From assembly GCF_042852765.1 (NCBI RefSeq), contig NZ_AP031414.1: DNA of 64,000 bases; one strand, given 5' to 3'. This document shows, piece by piece, positions 25,590 through 33,484 of this stretch. A program made the translations under genes and the position numbers. How positions within the stretch are numbered: position 1 is the stretch's first letter; each line of letters begins with the position of its first letter. Under the pieces are notes generated by a model. That model made no database searches. It was given only the letters and a program-made list of their open reading frames with translations, and had not been told where the DNA came from. This DNA is from Schaedlerella glycyrrhizinilytica_A (GTDB lineage Bacteria; Bacillota; Clostridia; Lachnospirales; Lachnospiraceae).

Positions 25590-25775
25590 ATGTTAAGACA
25601 GACCAACCAACAACCAATTACCGCCCTTTACCCAAGACTTTCCCATGAGGACGAGCTGCAAGGCGAGAGCAATTCCATTTCCAATCAGAAGCGTATCCTT
25701 GAAACCTATGCAAAGCAGAACGGCTTTTCCAATCTGCGCTGGTACACGGACGACGGTTATTCTGGTGCAAACTTT
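25590..25775 (+). pseudogene. serine recombinase of IME A, N-terminal 62 codons, cut by ICE2
   Basis: The frame starts MLRQTNQQPITALYPRLSHE and runs through the resolvase catalytic region to TDDGYSGANF. It then enters foreign sequence and stops at 25790. The IME B recombinase (50695..52305, 536 residues) continues at this point with QRPGFQAML. The break coincides with the end of ICE2. The missing part should lie right of base 64000. Confidence 0.88.
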
Positions 25776-25782
25776 GCTGGGG

Positions 25783-27456
25783 TTAGATAGCGATACTTTT
25801 TACATCTACCATGTTGCGGCGGTCATGGTTGACAACTTGCGTCGGCTCCTGCTCGGTATCAACCTGTCCGACAAAGCTATAATGGATTTCGATTTTCCGG
25901 GTGTTGGTTTCCCGGTCTAATTCATGTATCAAAATACGGTCGATAAACTCATGGACGTTTTCATAGGTCAATTCCTGTATGTCGCTGTATTTCCCGACAA
26001 TCTGAATAAACCTTGATATATCCCTTTTTCGCTCGGTAACGGTTGCGATCTGCTGTTGTAACTCGTCTATCCTTGCGGCAAGGGATTTCTTTTCGTCCTC
26101 ATAGCCGGAAGTTAGAAACACAAACCGTTCATCTGTCAGTCTGCCTAATGCGTTGTCCTCATACAGCTTGCGGAAAAGCGTGTCAAGTTCGGTCATACGC
26201 GCCTGTGCTTTGAAAAGTTCCTTTTGCTGCTGCGCTAATGCCTTTCTCGCTTCCATGTCGCCGTACTCGGTAGCTTTACAGATAAAGTCCTGTTCGTGTT
26301 CCTTAACATACCGCAAAACCCGCCGCATATCTTCCAGCACTAAATCAAGAAGTACGTTTTTGCGGATATAATGAGAGGTACACTCGCTGCCTGTCCTTGC
26401 CCTGTTGCGCCATGCGCCGCAAGAATAGGAAAACTTGCGCGGCTCGATATTTACGCCCTGTTGGTAATACATCTTATGTCTGCAACCAGCGCAAAACAGC
26501 AAGCCGGAAAAAATATCAATCTCCGCTGCTTTTGTCGGGCGGTGGCGGGTAGCAATCCGCTTTTGCGCAAGTTCAAAGGTTTCCTCGTCAACAAGCGGCT
26601 CATGGGTGTTTGGGAAGAAATAGCGTTGTTCTTCTTCGTTCTTCCGGGTCTTTTTCGACTTGTAGGATACCTTGTGAGTTTTCGCGGTTATGGTATGCCC
26701 TAAATATTCCTGCCTTGCTAATATGTCATAGAGCGTTTTGTCCGGCCAAGTATAGGGGGCGATCATTGCCCGCTGATACCGCGCCTGTCCTGTACGCTGA
26801 TAGCGCAACGCTCCAATCGTCAAGACTTTGTTTTCCGCAAGCCATTTTTGGATTTCGCACATACGCACGCCGCTAACAAACATAGCGAAAACCTGTTTGA
26901 CAATCGGCGCGGTTTCCGGGTCGGGTATAAGGTGGTGGCGGTTGTTCGGGTCTGGGATATAGCCGTATGGATATTCCCCGTTGACGCGCTCGCCTTTTTG
27001 CGCCTGTGCCTGTTTAACTGCGCGGATTTTCTTGCTTGTGTCGCGGGCGTAAAACTCGTTAAACCAGTTCCGCAAGGGGGTAAACTCGTTATCCTCCCGC
27101 GCTGTGTCAACTCCGTCGTTGATCGCGATATAGCGTACTCCGTTTTCGGGAAATACAATCTCTATGAGTTCGCCCGTTTTCAGATAGTTTCTGCCAAGAC
27201 GGGAAAGGTCTTTGGTAATGACCGTCGCCACTCGTCCGGCTTCCACTTCCTGCAACATCGCTTGCAGCCCCTCGCGCTCAAAACTCACGCCGGAAAATCC
27301 GTCGTCCACAAAAAACTTTGTGTTCAAAAAATGGTGTTCGTCCGCATAGCGTTGAAGTATCATTTTTTGGTGCTGTATGCTTCCGCTTTCTCCGGCTTGC
27401 ATATCCTCTTGACTTAAACGGCAGTAAAGGGCGGTGATTTTATTCGACTGTAACAT
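25783..27456 (-). CDS. large serine recombinase of ICE2
   Basis: The 557-residue integrase would excise and insert ICE2. The resolvase domain (ITALYCRLSQED; FFVDDGFSGVSFERE; VITKDLSRLGRNYLKTG) is followed by a recombinase domain and a zinc-ribbon region (FCAGCRHKMYYQ, SYSCGAWRN). A coiled region and a C-terminal domain end the protein. The ATG at 27456 has AAAGGAGG upstream. The gene ends 8 bases from the element border, the usual layout for Tn4451/Tn5397-type recombinases. Confidence 0.92.
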   Translation of the reverse strand: MLQSNKITALYCRLSQEDMQAGESGSIQHQKMILQRYADEHHFLNTKFFVDDGFSGVSFEREGLQAMLQEVEAGRVATVITKDLSRLGRNYLKTGELIEIVFPENGVRYIAINDGVDTAREDNEFTPLRNWFNEFYARDTSKKIRAVKQAQAQKGERVNGEYPYGYIPDPNNRHHLIPDPETAPIVKQVFAMFVSGVRMCEIQKWLAENKVLTIGALRYQRTGQARYQRAMIAPYTWPDKTLYDILARQEYLGHTITAKTHKVSYKSKKTRKNEEEQRYFFPNTHEPLVDEETFELAQKRIATRHRPTKAAEIDIFSGLLFCAGCRHKMYYQQGVNIEPRKFSYSCGAWRNRARTGSECTSHYIRKNVLLDLVLEDMRRVLRYVKEHEQDFICKATEYGDMEARKALAQQQKELFKAQARMTELDTLFRKLYEDNALGRLTDERFVFLTSGYEDEKKSLAARIDELQQQIATVTERKRDISRFIQIVGKYSDIQELTYENVHEFIDRILIHELDRETNTRKIEIHYSFVGQVDTEQEPTQVVNHDRRNMVDVKSIAI

Positions 27457-27533
27457 TAGTCCTCCTTTCCGACAGCCGAATAAACAGGTATAATGTGTTG
27501 CTATCATTATACCATATCCCGCCGCCTAATGCA

Positions 27534-27707
27534 CTACTCGGACGCTAAAAATCCCGGATTTCCGGGCTTTTTCTGCAAATCCTTTACAATGAGTTTCTCA
27601 ATCTTTTTATGGATTGTATCGGTTGCCTTTTCACTCGGCAACGCTTGAACAAGATAGGTGATTTTCCCTATTTTGCGTTCGGTTGTAATTGTCTGTTTTT
27701 TATCCAT
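27534..27707 (-). CDS. TnpW-like small protein
   Basis: The 57-residue protein begins MDKKQTITTERKIGKITYLV and contains SEKATDTIHKKIEKLIVKDL, resembling proteins named TnpW in clostridial elements. AGGAGGTTTTTCTA precedes the ATG. It lies directly before the recombinase gene, as tnpW does in the IMEs, but the sequence is quite different. Its role is unknown. Confidence 0.7.
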   Translation of the reverse strand: MDKKQTITTERKIGKITYLVQALPSEKATDTIHKKIEKLIVKDLQKKPGNPGFLASE

Positions 27708-28165
27708 TAGAAAAACCTCCTTTTCCTGTATGGATAAACTATATTCGTCAAAAGGCAAAAACGGGCGGTTGTTAGCTGCAACCTCACGGGAGTTTCACCC
27801 CGGCCCATGCTTATGGGTGCGCCGCGCAATACTTTGAGGGTGTTCAACGCGGGAGTATCATTGTGCCGCCTTGTATGTCGTCGCCCACAAGCTGCTAAAC
27901 CTGTTTTACGGCGCGGTAGTTCTCGCTCGGCTTTTCCCCTATGGGGAAAAGCTGTCATGGCGTACCCGCCGACTGGCTCGGTACAGACGGAATGTACCCG
28001 TTTGCCTGTTATGCTGCGCACCAAAGGCCGCTTTCTTTGTCAAAGAACAATAGGCTTTGTCGGCCTGCAAAAGCACATCAACAGCGGATATGCTTTTGCG
28101 GAACGACAAATAGCCCATAACGGGAAGCGTGGAAAGGGGACACGCTCCCCGCATGGGCTAAAAGA
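27708..28165. other. 458-bp region without a gene, rich in hairpins
   Basis: No convincing reading frame was found. Visible structures include the 9-bp hairpin CTTTTCCCC/GGGGAAAAG (27931..27951), a GGGGTGAAACTCCCGTGAGGTTGC block on the minus strand near 27800, and a GC-rich dyad near 28120. The position between the sigma/HTH pair and tnpW-recombinase suggests a long regulated leader or structured RNA. Confidence 0.45.
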
Positions 28166-28408
28166 TTATCCTACATGAAAAGCAAGGGTGCGGGTAATAA
28201 GGCGCACTTGCAGCCTGTTACGCATTTCCTCGTCCACATAGGAATAGGTATTGCCCGCGTCGTCTTTCAGCGTGCGGGTACAAAGTTTCGCTATGTAACC
28301 CTCGTAGTGCTTCAAGATCGCGCACATGGCGGTTGTGTCGCCGTTTGCCGCTGCGGAAATGACAGGGAACGGCAACAGATTTTCAGACTTCCTAACGGTA
28401 TTCATCAT
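28166..28408 (-). CDS. small helix-turn-helix protein of ICE2
   Basis: The 80-residue protein has the pattern AAANGDTTAMCAILKHYEGYIAKLC...YVDEEMRNRLQVRLITR, a distant relative of the HTH proteins at 20526 and 59525. Its start overlaps the end of the sigma gene, so the two are translationally coupled. It probably acts with the sigma factor in control of the element. Confidence 0.8.
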   Translation of the reverse strand: MMNTVRKSENLLPFPVISAAANGDTTAMCAILKHYEGYIAKLCTRTLKDDAGNTYSYVDEEMRNRLQVRLITRTLAFHVG

Positions 28409-28829
28409 CTGCTTTTCCCTCCAAATACTGTTTGATTTTCGCAAGCGCGGATTTCCTGTGCCGGAAAACCGTCGTGCGTACAACATTCAGCAGTTCGCCA
28501 ATTTCCGCGTCGCTCATATCCAAGAAGTAGGACAAAAGGATAATGTCGCGTTTCCTTTCGGGCAAAGCGTTAAGGGCTTCGGCAAGCAGTTCATTTTTGA
28601 CGAGTACATCAAAGCCGGACACTTGAAAACGGAAATAATCGCTTTCGTATTCGTCCGTTGTGAAAAGCTGCGCGAGTTCGCTTTCGCTCAAATCCGAAAA
28701 AGTAACTTCGCGTGCTGCGCGTTTCGCAAGAGTGCGGCGGTGGCTTTTCGCTTCGCCGACCAAAGTTTTCTTTGCTAATGCGTCGTACTGATGTTGTATT
28801 CTTTCCTTGTCGGAAGAAGATAGCTCCAT
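28392..28829 (-). CDS. sigma-70-like factor of ICE2
   Basis: The 145-residue protein has a C-terminal sigma region 4: LPERKRDIILLSYFLDMSDAEIGELLN followed by VRTTVFRHRKSALAKIK. Region 2 is not obvious, as is usual for the short sigma-like regulators of Tn916-type elements. AGGAGGTG lies 6 bases before the chosen ATG at 28829. A GTG at 28838 would overlap the binding site. Confidence 0.85.
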   Translation of the reverse strand: MELSSSDKERIQHQYDALAKKTLVGEAKSHRRTLAKRAAREVTFSDLSESELAQLFTTDEYESDYFRFQVSGFDVLVKNELLAEALNALPERKRDIILLSYFLDMSDAEIGELLNVVRTTVFRHRKSALAKIKQYLEGKADDEYR

Positions 28830-28954
28830 AGAGTTCACCTCCTTCCCGCGTGGAGTAGAGGACGGGAGTTAAGGGCTTGTCCTCTCTGCCCCTTTCGCTC
28901 CGTACCCGTTCGGGAGATGGCTCTTGAGTGCGCTTTTCAGAAAAAAGTTGAAAA

Positions 28955-28993
28955 AAGCAAAATGCGCCCGTCCGCAAGACGCGGACGGGCGCA
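28955..28993 (-). terminator. strong GC-rich terminator upstream of the sigma gene
   Basis: The hairpin TGCGCCCGTCCGC/GCGGACGGGCGCA is followed on the minus strand by TTTTGCTTTTTT. It lies between the Cfr-like operon and the sigma gene. The rest of 28830..29224 shows no gene. Confidence 0.75.
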
Positions 28994-29224
28994 AAGGAAA
29001 TGTAAGCAGTAGCTAAATGTATTGACAGTTCACATTCATAGCCGGAATATCCCGCTTGCGGAGCATAGCTTTTTTTGACCGCAAAGCATTAGGCGGGTTA
29101 CAGTAAATAAAAATGGACACGGCGATACCTCCCCGATACCGCCGTATCCTTAAAAAAGGGCGACTTTAATACACTACCCGCAATCCATTCTATAATAGGG
29201 AACAGCGGCTTTTGCGCAATATTA

Positions 29225-29275
29225 AATAAAAAAGCCGATAACACATAGGTTTTTTGACCTAATGCGTTATCGGCT
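29225..29275 (-). terminator. terminator of the Cfr-like operon
   Basis: The hairpin AGCCGATAACGCATTAGGT/ACCTATGTGTTATCGGCT (near-perfect) is followed by TTTTTTATTT on the minus strand, 27 bases after the stop at 29303. Confidence 0.88.
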
Positions 29276-29302
29276 CTGCGTCTATGCGTCTGGCACTTTT
29301 AA

Positions 29303-30286
29303 TCATTTTTTTTTGAATTTATTATATGTGTTAGCTAACTGTCCACAAGCCGCGTTAATCTCTCTGCCATGAGAAACTCTCATAGTAACTTCAAGTCCTG
29401 CTTGCTCTAATTGATGTTTGAATGCAACTATTTCCCGTTTCTGTGGTGCTTTAATTCTTGAATTGCTTGTTGGGTTGTATTGTAACACGTTAATCATAAC
29501 TTTTTTGCCCCGAAACCATTTTGCAAGTTGTCTTACATCTGAGGGCCGGTCATTTATACCCGGTAAAAGCAAATACGCAAAGACAATTTTGCGATTATGC
29601 CTTTCAGAATAGGATAAGGCTTGCTTAACAACATCTTCAATAGCATATATGCGCATGTGAGGAATAATACGATTTCTTGCAGATTGTGTTGCTGCGTGTA
29701 AAGATATTGTCAACTGAATTTTAAGATGTTCCTCGCGCAATTTTTTTAATTGATCGACCGGACCAACTGTTGATATGGTAATGCCGTCGGTTGGAAAGTT
29801 GAGCCCATATCTATCTCGGAGAATATGGATTGCTTTTATCAAGTTGTCATAATTGAATAAAGGCTCTCCCATACCCATAAAAACGATACGGTTTACTTTT
29901 CGACGCAACAATATAATCTGTTGTACGATTTCTGACGATGTTAGATTACGAACAAAGCCATTTCGCCCGGACTCACAAAAAATACAACCAACAGGACAAC
30001 CGACTTGTGTGCTCACGCAAACAGTTCCACCATCTCGCCGCTTGATAAAAACCGTTTCAATGTATTTGTTGTCTTTCAGTTCGTAAACATACTTTTCAGT
30101 ATCACTGCTTTTGCAAATATTTTTTACCAACATTGATAGATTTTTTTTGCGTGGTAATTGCTTATATAATTCTTCATATAAGGCTTTTGCTTCATTCTCG
30201 CCAATAACTTCCGACATTTCTTTGTAAGTAAATCCGTATGGATCATTCCGTACTTCCGCAGGCGTATATTTAGGTAAACGTTTCAT
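29303..30286 (-). CDS. radical SAM 23S rRNA methyltransferase, Cfr/RlmN family (Cfr-like)
   Basis: The 327-residue protein has the radical SAM cluster motif CPVGCIFC (Cys97, 101, 104), the upstream Cys90 and the catalytic Cys in NAACGQL, the pair needed for the methyl-transfer chemistry. FMGMGEPLFNYD and LLPGINDRP are also present. RlmN modifies C2 of A2503 and Cfr modifies C8, the latter giving resistance to phenicols, lincosamides, oxazolidinones, pleuromutilins and streptogramin A. The mobile location and the leader-peptide control favour a resistance role, but C8 activity is inferred. Confidence 0.82.
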   Translation of the reverse strand: MKRLPKYTPAEVRNDPYGFTYKEMSEVIGENEAKALYEELYKQLPRKKNLSMLVKNICKSSDTEKYVYELKDNKYIETVFIKRRDGGTVCVSTQVGCPVGCIFCESGRNGFVRNLTSSEIVQQIILLRRKVNRIVFMGMGEPLFNYDNLIKAIHILRDRYGLNFPTDGITISTVGPVDQLKKLREEHLKIQLTISLHAATQSARNRIIPHMRIYAIEDVVKQALSYSERHNRKIVFAYLLLPGINDRPSDVRQLAKWFRGKKVMINVLQYNPTSNSRIKAPQKREIVAFKHQLEQAGLEVTMRVSHGREINAACGQLANTYNKFKKK

Positions 30287-30302
30287 TTTTATATCCTTTC
30301 TT

Positions 30303-30488
30303 CTAAATAATAAAAGTTTGTTTTTCTGTATTTTTGATTACAATCTCTAATTTTTCTACATCAATGATATGCGTCAATTTGCATTTAGGGCAGAAAAGAG
30401 GAAAATCTTTTAATACAGTATTATGAAATACTTGAACTCTCGTCTTTCCGTTACAAATCGGACATTTTATCCAATATTTTTTAAGCAT
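30303..30488 (-). CDS. cysteine-rich KTR-type small protein
   Basis: The 61-residue protein has a zinc-ribbon pattern, CPICNGKTR and CPKCKLTH, matching the cysteine-rich KTR domain found beside resistance genes in Gram-positive conjugative elements. It is 16 bases upstream of the Cfr-like gene and downstream of the attenuator, so both should be controlled together. Function is unknown. Confidence 0.8.
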   Translation of the reverse strand: MLKKYWIKCPICNGKTRVQVFHNTVLKDFPLFCPKCKLTHIIDVEKLEIVIKNTEKQTFII

Positions 30489-30513
30489 TATATTTCACTC
30501 GTCCTTTTTACAC

Positions 30514-30558
30514 AAAAAAATGCAGGTCAATCCTCAACATGAGCATTGACCTGCATTT
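30514..30558 (-). terminator. attenuator terminator directly before the KTR gene
   Basis: The perfect 11-bp stem TGCAGGTCAAT/ATTGACCTGCA is followed by seven T on the minus strand, 26 bases before the KTR start codon. A terminator placed ahead of the first gene implies conditional read-through. Confidence 0.82.
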
Positions 30559-30709
30559 ATAATGCACAGAGCAGTACAACAAAACTAAGGCATAGCTTGC
30601 ACTATGTCTATACTATATCTATACGTCGTTAGTTTTTTGTATAGCATCCGCAAAATAAGCATGACAAAAAAGCCCATGTTGAAAATGGGAAAATCCTTTT
30701 TTTCAATGC
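30559..30709 (-). promoter_or_regulatory. antibiotic-type attenuator leader of the KTR/Cfr-like operon
   Basis: Downstream of the leader peptide the RNA can form CCCAT...ATGGG followed by CTTTTTT (30688..30664). The leader coding segment (GCATAGCATGCG and AGATAAGCAT) can instead pair with a downstream copy (ATGCTTAT, GATGCTATAC) near 30660..30630. A second pair is ACTAAC/TTAGTTTTGT. Such mutually exclusive pairing is the layout of erm and msr/mef attenuators. Pairings were found by eye. Confidence 0.6.
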
Positions 30710-30736
30710 TTATCTAATACGCATGCTATGCAACAT
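30710..30736 (-). CDS. leader peptide MLHSMRIR (macrolide-arrest type)
   Basis: An 8-codon frame follows a strong AAAGGAGG site (spacing about 7). Its sequence MLHSMRIR resembles the RLR-type macrolide-dependent arrest peptides as I remember them (MTHSMRLR of the ErmD leader, MTASMRLR of the msr(D)/mef leader). Drug-bound ribosomes would stall at the basic-X-basic motif and change the folding of the attenuator. Confidence 0.72.
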   Translation of the reverse strand: MLHSMRIR

Positions 30737-30880
30737 AAACGCCGCCTCCTTTTACATAAATTTTATTTTATCAGAAAATCAGTCTACTGTCAATACACAA
30801 CAGGAAGTATTTAACCTAATGATATGAATTGTGTGGACATATCCAAAAAGAAAGGTGAACTGTAAAATGTAACAGGGTGA

Positions 30881-31243
30881 ATGAAAATGGCAAAAAGACC
30901 CGTACCATTGTACGACTTTAAGGCTTTCGGGGCAGCTATAAAAGCCGCGAGAAATGAATACGGCGAGAGCCGCAAAAAGGTAAGCGACGAGTTATATATT
31001 TCCCCGCGCTACCTTGCGAATATCGAGAACAAGGGACAACAGCCGAGTTTACAGGTATTCTATGACCTTGTAACCCGGTATCATATTTCGGTAGATCAAT
31101 TTTTCTTCCCGAACAGCAATGCGGAGAAATCCACCGGGCGGCGGCAGCTTGACGCGCTGCTGGACGGTATGAGCGATAAAGGCATACGGATTGTAACCGC
31201 AACAGCAAGGGAGATAACGGAAGTCGAAAAAGCAGAGGATTAA
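30881..31243 (+). CDS. XRE-family helix-turn-helix regulator of ICE2
   Basis: The 120-residue protein has an HTH_3-type N-terminal domain (FGAAIKAARNEYGESRKKVSDELYISPRYLANIENKG, described in parts) and an acidic C-terminal part. It is the first gene of the plus-strand side of ICE2, upstream of oriT, MobC and the relaxase, and probably controls transfer or excision. The ATG at 30881 is used; the ATG at 30887 after AGGGTG is equally likely. Confidence 0.82.
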   Translation: MKMAKRPVPLYDFKAFGAAIKAARNEYGESRKKVSDELYISPRYLANIENKGQQPSLQVFYDLVTRYHISVDQFFFPNSNAEKSTGRRQLDALLDGMSDKGIRIVTATAREITEVEKAED

Positions 31244-31330
31244 CCTCACAATATGAGAAATCGGGAGATTGCAGCGCATGGCGGCTGCAATCTTTTTTTG
31301 CGTCCAAAATCAAAGGAACGCGCAACAAAT

Positions 31331-31438
31331 ACCGCCTTTCGGTGGGGGTATGGAGTAGATAGCAAGCACAGCAAACGAGTACCCGTTTGCGGAAAATGCT
31401 TGTTGGGATAATCCCAAACCCTTATACCGAAAGGCGGT
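31331..31438 (+). other. oriT candidate of ICE2 (upstream of mobC)
   Basis: An outer perfect 13-bp inverted repeat ACCGCCTTTCGGT (31331..31343)/ACCGAAAGGCGGT (31426..31438) encloses two hairpins: GCAAACG/CGTTTGC (31371..31390) and TTGGGAT/ATCCCAA (31403..31417). The location just before mobC and the relaxase gene fits an oriT. The inner part is repeated in inverse orientation at 36865..36968. Confidence 0.65.
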
Positions 31439-31444
31439 GCGGAA

Positions 31445-31774
31445 ATGGAAAACCGAAAGAGAAATATACAGATGAAGTTTTACGTTACGGAAGAAGAAAA
31501 GCGGCTGATCGACGAGAAGATGAAGCAGCTTCCCATAAAGCAGTATGGGGCATACTTCCGTAAAATGGCGATAGACGGGTATATTCTTGTCGTTGACCGA
31601 AGCGACACAAAAGCATATATCCGGGAACTGCAAGCGGTGAGCCGGAACATCAACCAAATTGCAAAACGCGCCAATGCGACGGGGACGGTTTACAGGCAGG
31701 ATATAGAGGACATTAAAAAGGCGGTGGACGAGATATGGCGGTTACAAAGACGCACCCTATTAAATCAACCTTAA
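31445..31774 (+). CDS. mobC: MobC-like relaxosome protein of ICE2
   Basis: The 109-residue protein has an RHH-like N-terminus (MKFYVTEEEKRLIDEKM) and the MobC signature VSRNINQIAKRAN. It starts 7 bases after the putative oriT and overlaps the relaxase by 40 bases. It would bind oriT and assist nicking. Confidence 0.88.
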   Translation: MENRKRNIQMKFYVTEEEKRLIDEKMKQLPIKQYGAYFRKMAIDGYILVVDRSDTKAYIRELQAVSRNINQIAKRANATGTVYRQDIEDIKKAVDEIWRLQRRTLLNQP

Positions 31775-33069
31775 AGGCTGCGATAGACTATATCTTAAAT
31801 CCCGAAAAGACAGACGGGAAGCTGCTTGCGTCCTCTTTCGGCTGCGGGCTGGAAACCGCCGATATTGAGTTTGCATGGACGCGGGAAGCTGCCGGAGATC
31901 GCGGCACACATTTAGGGCGGCACTTGATACAATCCTTTGCGGTGGGAGAAACCACACCGGAAGAAGCGCACAAAATCGGCATGGAACTTGCCGGGGCGGT
32001 ATTAGGCGGCAAGTATGAGTTTGTTTTGACAACTCACGTCGATAAAGACCATCTGCATAATCACTTGATTTTTAACTCGGTCAGCTTCGTTGACTACAAA
32101 AAGTACCATTCCAACAAACAAAGCTATTACCATATCCGGCGCACCAGCGACAGGATATGTAAAGAGCATGGGCTATCCGTCGTCGTGCCGGGACAGGACA
32201 GAGGGAAAAGCTATGCGGAATATACCGCCGAAAAGCAAGGTACAAGCTATAAAGCCAAGCTGAAAACGGCGATAGATAACCTCATTCCCCGAGTGAAAGA
32301 TTTTGACGAACTGCTGCGCCGCTTGCAGGAAATGGGATATGAAATCAAACAGGGCAAATACATTTCTTTCCGCGCCGCCGGACAGGAACGGTTTACCCGC
32401 ACAAAGACGCTCGGCGCGGCCTATACGGAAGAAGCGATAAAGGAGCGTATCAAGGGCGTGTATGTTGCCAAAACAAAAACGCTGCGGGAAGATAAAAAAA
32501 TCCGGCTTGTCGTTGATCTTGAAAACAGTATCAAAGCCCAACAGTCGGCGGGCTATGAACGGTGGGCGAAAATCCATAATCTGAAACAGGCTGCTAAAAG
32601 CATGAACTTCCTAACCGAAAATAAGATTGAGTATTACAGCGAACTTGAAAGCAAAATCGCGGATATTATGACCGCCCATGACGCGGCGGCAAAGGCGGTT
32701 AAGGAAGTGGAACAGCGTATGTCTGATTTGTCGCTGCTTATCAAGCACACCACCACATACCGACAGTTAAAACCGATTTACGATGAATACCGAAAATCGC
32801 CGGACAAGGAAAAGTATCTGCGGGGACATGAAAGCGAAATTATCCTGTTTGAAGCTGCGGCAAGGGCATTAAAGGAAATGCAGATAAAGAAGCTGCCCGA
32901 TCTCGCCGCGCTGCGCAAGGAGTATAGAAGCTTAAACGACAGGAAAACCAAATTGTATGAAGATTATCGGCAAGCCAAGAAGCAAATGCAGGAATACGGC
33001 GTTGTCAAAAAGAACGTCGATAGTATTCTTTACCCGTCCCAAAGCAGGGCGCGGGAGCAGGAGCGATAA
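31735..33069 (+). CDS. MOBP relaxase of ICE2 (Tn1549 type)
   Basis: The 444-residue relaxase starts MAVTKTHPIKSTLKAAIDYI, typical of Tn1549-like relaxases. It contains the histidine motif THVDKDHLHNHLIFNSV. A Lys-rich helical C-terminus follows the catalytic domain (about 1-180). It would nick the adjacent oriT. It and mobC are transcribed away from the main transfer operon. Confidence 0.92.
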   Translation: MAVTKTHPIKSTLKAAIDYILNPEKTDGKLLASSFGCGLETADIEFAWTREAAGDRGTHLGRHLIQSFAVGETTPEEAHKIGMELAGAVLGGKYEFVLTTHVDKDHLHNHLIFNSVSFVDYKKYHSNKQSYYHIRRTSDRICKEHGLSVVVPGQDRGKSYAEYTAEKQGTSYKAKLKTAIDNLIPRVKDFDELLRRLQEMGYEIKQGKYISFRAAGQERFTRTKTLGAAYTEEAIKERIKGVYVAKTKTLREDKKIRLVVDLENSIKAQQSAGYERWAKIHNLKQAAKSMNFLTENKIEYYSELESKIADIMTAHDAAAKAVKEVEQRMSDLSLLIKHTTTYRQLKPIYDEYRKSPDKEKYLRGHESEIILFEAAARALKEMQIKKLPDLAALRKEYRSLNDRKTKLYEDYRQAKKQMQEYGVVKKNVDSILYPSQSRAREQER

Positions 33070-33210
33070 GGCGCAAAACATGGGGTGGCAAGTGGAATGT
33101 TAAGGGCTGAAAACGCCTGTGTTTCTGCGGCTTCCAGCGCATGAAAACGACATAGACGATAAAGTATATTCAAACCCGCAAAAACGGCTTTCTAATTGTC
33201 CACGCAAGGA

Positions 33211-33262
33211 CAAAAAAAGAACAGGGGCGCGGTGCCGGAAATCGGCAACCGCGCCCCTGTTC
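33211..33262 (-). terminator. terminator at the end of the main ICE2 operon
   Basis: A perfect 15-bp stem GAACAGGGGCGCGGT/ACCGCGCCCCTGTTC is followed on the minus strand by TTTTTTTG, 8 bases after the TTRAP gene. It separates the leftward operon from the convergent relaxase gene. Confidence 0.9.
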
Positions 33263-33270
33263 TCTATGGG

Positions 33271-33480
33271 CTATTCCTCGTCGGTCAAGATAAACTCCCT
33301 TTCGGAAAACTCGCTGTCCGTCATGGCTTGCAGCTTGTTCACCGCTGCGGCGGCAAGCTGGCGCATATCCTCGTCCATGTAGGGCATGGCGGCAAGGATA
33401 TTTTCAAGCGTTGTTTCCCGGCTGTCCTCGGCGTAGATCGCAACAATGTTTTCTTCCTCAATGGTAAAGCGGGTATTCAT
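33271..33480 (-). CDS. transposon-transfer assisting (TTRAP) family protein
   Basis: The 69-residue acidic protein begins MNTRFTIEEENIVAIY and contains DEDMRQLAAAAVNKLQAMTDSEF, the pattern of the small TTRAP family of clostridial conjugative elements. The function is not known in detail. It follows the large Ard/YodL gene by 4 bases and ends the operon. Confidence 0.8.
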   Translation of the reverse strand: MNTRFTIEEENIVAIYAEDSRETTLENILAAMPYMDEDMRQLAAAAVNKLQAMTDSEFSEREFILTDEE

Positions 33481-33484
33481 GCTA

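Larger units (their letters stand above)
14636..25775 (+). mobile_element. IME A: Tn4451-like mobilizable element carrying tet(40) and tet(W), split by ICE2
   Basis: The left end is at maff2 of ICE1; its first bases (TGCTCATGT...TAAAGTA) match the left end of IME B. Core genes are sigma fragment, HTH, oriT, MobC, relaxase, Cys-rich protein, replisome organiser, DnaC-like ATPase, TnpW and serine recombinase, all colinear with IME B (50608..60877). Cargo (tet(40), IS110 fragment, methyltransferase, tet(W)) occupies 14.7-20.3 kb and has replaced the front of the sigma gene. The recombinase is interrupted near 25775. Confidence 0.85.
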
